DNA from: Acidimicrobiia bacterium
GTDB lineage: Bacteria; Actinomycetota; Acidimicrobiia; Spongiisociales; SHLN01
Assembly: GCA_013043085.1 (NCBI GenBank)
Contig: JABDOU010000011.1
Coordinates: forward strand, 1-9,542
Length of the DNA stretch: 9,542 nt
Direction: 5' to 3'
In this document: one piece after another, positions 6,756 to 9,542 of the stretch
How the letters are laid out: every line of letters starts with the position of its first letter
Position numbering within the stretch: position 1 is the first letter of the stretch
Program-made: the position numbers and the translations under genes
The notes under the pieces: generated by a model
Told to the model about the DNA's origin: nothing
Databases searched by the model: none
Seen by the model: the letters and a program-made list of their open reading frames with translations, nothing else

Positions 6756-7327
6756 GAGCCGATCCTGTCGACAAACTCTGTTATGCGCTCGACGAACGCA
6801 GCGCGGTGGTGTTGTTCGAACTGCTCCCAGGTCGTAAATGTGCCGGGATCGGTGACCCGGTCGAGAAACAGTCTGCCATCGAGGTGATCGCACTCGTGCT
6901 GGAAGGTGCCAGCAGTCAATCCCCGTTTTATCTCGTCCCGGTTGTTGCCTTCGCGGTCGAGGTAGCGGACACGCACGCTCACGTTTCGATGCACATTGCC
7001 TCGGAGGTTCGGTACAGAAAGGCATCCCTCGTTGATTTCAACGACCTCGTCATCGACTGCCGTCAGAACCGGATTTACAAACACCGTCAAGGGGATCGGT
7101 GGCTTGTAGGGGTACCGGGGATTGTTGCGTACCTCGGCAACAGCGATCCGCAGGTTCGATCCGACCTGATTCGCAGCTATGCCGGCGCCGTCGGCCTGGC
7201 GCATGGTTTCGATCATGTCAGCGATCAGCTTCTGCACGGTTGGTGTCTGGAGTTCGTCGTGAGAGATCACCCTCGTCGGCTCGCGAAGGATTGGATGGCC
7301 GACCGCGACGATCGGCAATACGCTCAT
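6752..7327 (-). CDS. def: Peptide deformylase family protein embedded in the hut operon
   Basis: The 191-residue product has all three peptide deformylase motifs: GAGIAANQ (47-54), EGCLS (100-104) and HECDH (144-148). The metal ligands would be C102, H144 and H148, with E145 as catalytic acid/base and Q54 stabilising the tetrahedral intermediate. Classical enzymes of this family remove formyl from the N-terminal methionine of new proteins, releasing formate. The gene starts with ATG in an ATGA overlap with hutU and ends in an ATGA overlap with hutF, so it is very probably co-translated with histidine degradation enzymes; no strong ribosome binding site of its own is seen. HutF makes N-formylglutamate, and no hutG is visible. 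I infer it may hydrolyse N-formylglutamate, but with an intact canonical active site it could equally be a true peptide deformylase. The family call is firm; the substrate is open. Confidence 0.95.
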   Translation of the reverse strand: MSVLPIVAVGHPILREPTRVISHDELQTPTVQKLIADMIETMRQADGAGIAANQVGSNLRIAVAEVRNNPRYPYKPPIPLTVFVNPVLTAVDDEVVEINEGCLSVPNLRGNVHRNVSVRVRYLDREGNNRDEIKRGLTAGTFQHECDHLDGRLFLDRVTDPGTFTTWEQFEQHHRAAFVERITEFVDRIGS

Positions 7328-8982
7328 CTCGGATCGGTCATCGGTATCCGAATACCTCGATCGCGGGCGACATCTCTTGCTCTCTCATATCCGGCGTCGG
7401 CATGGCGCATCACGCCCGTCCCGGGATCGCTCGTCAGAACTCGTTCGAGTTTTTCGGCGGCGAGATCGGTGCCGTCTGCGAGACAGACCATACCGGCATG
7501 AATTGAGCGGCCGATGCCGACGCCCCCGCCGTGGTGGATGGAGATCCAGGAAGCTCCACTGCTCGTGTTGACCAGTGCGTTCAGCAGTGGCCAGTCTGCT
7601 ATGGCGTCGGAGCCGTCGGCCATATCTTCGGTTTCGCGGTACGGCGAGGCGACGGATCCCGAGTCGAGGTGATCGCGGCCGATCACGATCGGGGCGCTGA
7701 GTTCACCGGTCCGGACCATCTCGTTGAAACGGAGTCCCAGGCGTGCCCGTTCACCGTAACCAAGCCAGCAGATACGAGCAGGAAGTCCCTGAAACGCGAC
7801 CCTCTCGTTTGCGAGTTTGATCCATCTCGCGAGTGCCAGGTCGTCCGGAAACTCATCGAGAACGGCACGATCCGTGGCCGCGATGTCTGCCGGATCTCCC
7901 GAGAGTGCCACCCACCGAAAAGGCCCTTTACCCTCGCAAAACAGGGGCCGGATGTAGGCCGGAAGAAAGCCCGGATAGTCGAAGGCGCGCTCGTAGCCGC
8001 CGAGGCGGGCTTCAGTCCGAAGGGAATTGCCGTAATCAAAAACCTCCGCCCCCCTATCCATGAAGCCGACCATCGCGGCGCAATGGCGCGCCATCGAAGC
8101 CCGGGCTCGTCGGATGAGCTCCTCGCCGTCGTTGCGGGCCAATTCCTCTATCGCTTCGGTTGTCAGATCTACCGGCACATAGCTCATGGGATCGTGGGCG
8201 CTCGTCTGGTCGGTAACGATGTCGGCGGGGAACTCGAGGTCGAGCAGGCGGGGCACGACATCGGCAGCATTGCCGATGAGGCCCACCGACAGGGCGCGTT
8301 TCTCGTCTCGCGCCGCAACGCATCGCGCGATGGCATCGTCGATATCGGTCGCGACTTCGTCGAGGTATCTGGTTTCGAGCCGTCGTTCGACCCGGTGAGG
8401 ATCAACCTCGATGCAAAGAGCCACGCCGTCGTTCATGGTGACGGCCAGAGGTTGGGCACCACCCATGCCTCCCAGGCCGGCCGTCAACGTAATGGTCCCG
8501 GCGAGCGTTTCGTCAAAGCGGCGCCGTGCGATCTCGGCAAAGCACTCGTATGTACCCTGCAAAATGCCCTGGGTTCCTATGTAGATCCACGATCCCGCCG
8601 TCATCTGACCGTACATGGTCAACCCCATGGACTCGAGTCTGCGGAACTCGTCCCACGTACCCCATTCGGGCACGAGATTTGAATTGGCAAGGAGGACCCG
8701 CGGTGCCCACTCGTGGGTCCGGAACACGCCAACCGGTTTCCCTGATTGGATCAGCAAGGTCTCGTCGCCGTCGAGGTCCTGCAGAGTCGCGATGATCGCA
8801 TCGAATGCATCCCAGGATCTCGCAGCCCGACCCGTCCCCCCATAGACCACGAGATCGTCGGGCCGCTCGGCAACTTCGGGGTCGAGGTTGTTCATCAGCA
8901 TTCGCATGGCGGCTTCTTGCGGCCATCCCTTGCACGTCAGCGTAAGGCCGCGTGGCGCGCGTACCGGACGTGGTCCACTCAT
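7324..8982 (-). CDS. hutU: Urocanate hydratase
   Basis: The 552-residue product has the usual urocanase length. It adds water to urocanate to give 4-imidazolone-5-propionate, using tightly bound NAD+ as an electrophile. Glycine-rich NAD+-binding blocks are VVYGGTG (45-51) and GLGGMGGAQPLA (169-180). YGQMTAGSWIYIGTQGI (124-140), the active-site cysteine region GLPARICW (C405), IGRDHLDSGSV and HHGGGVG are all as in the family. The start chosen is ATG 8982, with AGGAG 7 nt upstream and an ATGA overlap with the hutH stop; the N-terminus SGPRPVRAPRG is the standard actinobacterial-type opening. An in-frame ATG at 9072 would add 30 arginine-rich residues lying inside hutH and is rejected. The stop overlaps the deformylase-family gene (ATGA). 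Confidence 0.98.
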   Translation of the reverse strand: MSGPRPVRAPRGLTLTCKGWPQEAAMRMLMNNLDPEVAERPDDLVVYGGTGRAARSWDAFDAIIATLQDLDGDETLLIQSGKPVGVFRTHEWAPRVLLANSNLVPEWGTWDEFRRLESMGLTMYGQMTAGSWIYIGTQGILQGTYECFAEIARRRFDETLAGTITLTAGLGGMGGAQPLAVTMNDGVALCIEVDPHRVERRLETRYLDEVATDIDDAIARCVAARDEKRALSVGLIGNAADVVPRLLDLEFPADIVTDQTSAHDPMSYVPVDLTTEAIEELARNDGEELIRRARASMARHCAAMVGFMDRGAEVFDYGNSLRTEARLGGYERAFDYPGFLPAYIRPLFCEGKGPFRWVALSGDPADIAATDRAVLDEFPDDLALARWIKLANERVAFQGLPARICWLGYGERARLGLRFNEMVRTGELSAPIVIGRDHLDSGSVASPYRETEDMADGSDAIADWPLLNALVNTSSGASWISIHHGGGVGIGRSIHAGMVCLADGTDLAAEKLERVLTSDPGTGVMRHADAGYERARDVARDRGIRIPMTDPR

Positions 8983-9542
8983 AAGAGAACTCCTGACTCG
9001 GATTCCGCAGCTGCCACGATATGGCCGCTTCTGATCTCTCCGGCCACACGTTCGAGTAGCGGCGACAGCCACACGTCCTGTCCGGACTCGCCCATGATCT
9101 CATGTACTCGCTCTGCTACCGATCCTGTTGGCTTTGCAGGCGCGAGAGGTGCGCGGAATTCGAATGCGCGAGTTGCGCAAACGATCTCGATAGCGAGGAT
9201 CCGTCGGAGATTGTCAAGAGCCAACCGGAGTTTGCGACACGCTGCCCAGCCCATCGAAACGTGGTCCTCCTGCATCGCGCTGGTTGGAATCGTGTCGACC
9301 GAGGCGGGGGCCGCCAGCCTGCGGTTCTCCGCAACCATGGCCGCCTGGGTGTAGTGGGCAATCAAGTAGCCGGAGTTCACTCCAGCATCGTCCGTCAAGA
9401 ATGGCGGCAGACCATAGGAACGCTTTGGATCAAGCATCCGGTCCGTGCGGCGCTCGCAGAGCGCACCAAGATCACCGACGGCGATGGCGAGGAAGTCGGC
9501 AGCGTGGGCGAGCGGCGCTCCATGAAAGTTTCCACACGATTC
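8979..9542 (-). CDS. hutH: Histidine ammonia-lyase HutH, C-terminal part (5' end outside window)
   Basis: The frame runs off the window edge, leaving the last 187 residues of HutH, which deaminates L-histidine to trans-urocanate, the first step of the pathway. The fragment opens at the family block ESCGNFHGAPLAHAADFLAI, followed by ERRTDRMLDP, GLPPFL, NSGYLIAHYTQAA, and the catalytic-region motif IPTSAMQEDHVSMGW with its glutamate (E92 of the fragment). The Ala-Ser-Gly triad that forms the MIO cofactor would lie upstream, outside the window. AMQEDH, rather than ANQEDH, is the form I recall from actinobacterial enzymes. HutH is paired with hutU through an ATGA overlap. As the first hut gene visible, it or genes further upstream should hold the operon promoter. 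Confidence 0.97.
   Translation of the reverse strand, partial: ESCGNFHGAPLAHAADFLAIAVGDLGALCERRTDRMLDPKRSYGLPPFLTDDAGVNSGYLIAHYTQAAMVAENRRLAAPASVDTIPTSAMQEDHVSMGWAACRKLRLALDNLRRILAIEIVCATRAFEFRAPLAPAKPTGSVAERVHEIMGESGQDVWLSPLLERVAGEIRSGHIVAAAESESGVLL
8990..8994 (-). promoter_or_regulatory. Ribosome binding site of hutU
   Basis: AGGAG on the minus strand, inside the hutH coding end, lies 7 nt before the hutU ATG. It fixes the hutU start at 8982. Confidence 0.75.

Noticed and set aside
6756..7025. In-frame 5' extension of hutF by 90 codons
   Set aside because: The extension lies inside the deformylase gene, is arginine and cysteine rich without similarity to HutF, and ATG 6755 has the ATGA overlap and an upstream AGGA.
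7531..8682. Plus-strand open frame of 383 codons opposite hutU
   Set aside because: It is antisense to a strongly conserved urocanase, with no domain signature and no ribosome binding site or operon context.
8983..9072. In-frame 5' extension of hutU by 30 codons
   Set aside because: It overlaps hutH, and the ATG at 8982 has a good AGGAG and gives the standard urocanase N-terminus.
1..9542. Defence system, prophage, insertion sequence, CRISPR array, tRNA or rRNA
   Set aside because: All clear genes are amino acid metabolism, one regulator, one deformylase-family enzyme and one surface protein; no repeats, integrase, transposase or RNA gene patterns were seen.

Overview
The window looks like a high-G+C Gram-positive chromosome, most likely an actinobacterium. 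I cannot place it more precisely. The reasons are dense G+C-rich coding with GTG as well as ATG starts, Streptomyces-like wording in HutH, HutU and HutI (judged from memory of those families), and an exported protein ending in an LPXTG cell-wall sorting signal. No rRNA, tRNA, CRISPR array, transposase or attachment site is visible, and no gene-free stretch exceeds 100 bases.

Positions 1-3566 (+ strand) hold the end of an arginine biosynthesis operon: argD (5' truncated by the window edge), argR, argG and argH. Every junction overlaps: 11 nt for argD/argR, ATGA for argR/argG and GTGA for argG/argH. ArgD works at the acetylornithine step, ArgG and ArgH turn citrulline plus aspartate into arginine plus fumarate, and ArgR is the arginine-responsive regulator. 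argF, often found between argD and argR in actinobacteria, is not here.

Positions 3567-4287 hold an 88-nt gap with a 15-nt palindrome, two small dyads and a candidate promoter. A small secreted DUF11-domain protein with an LPSTG sorting signal follows. A 39-nt convergent gap without a clear terminator separates it from the next operon.

Positions 4288-9542 (- strand) hold a histidine utilisation operon, in transcription order hutH (5' end outside the window), hutU, a peptide-deformylase-family gene, hutF and hutI. All four junctions are ATGA overlaps, so the genes are probably translationally coupled. HutH, HutU and HutI convert histidine to urocanate, imidazolonepropionate and N-formimidoylglutamate. 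HutF deiminates that to N-formylglutamate, which normally needs HutG to yield glutamate and formate. No hutG is seen. A def-family metallo-deformylase sits exactly where a deformylating enzyme is needed, and this is the most interesting hypothesis in the window: a Def paralogue may act as the N-formylglutamate deformylase. A second anomaly is an Asp-to-Asn change in HutI at the expected metal-binding aspartate. Histidine breakdown ends in glutamate, the starting material for arginine synthesis, so the two operons could meet metabolically.
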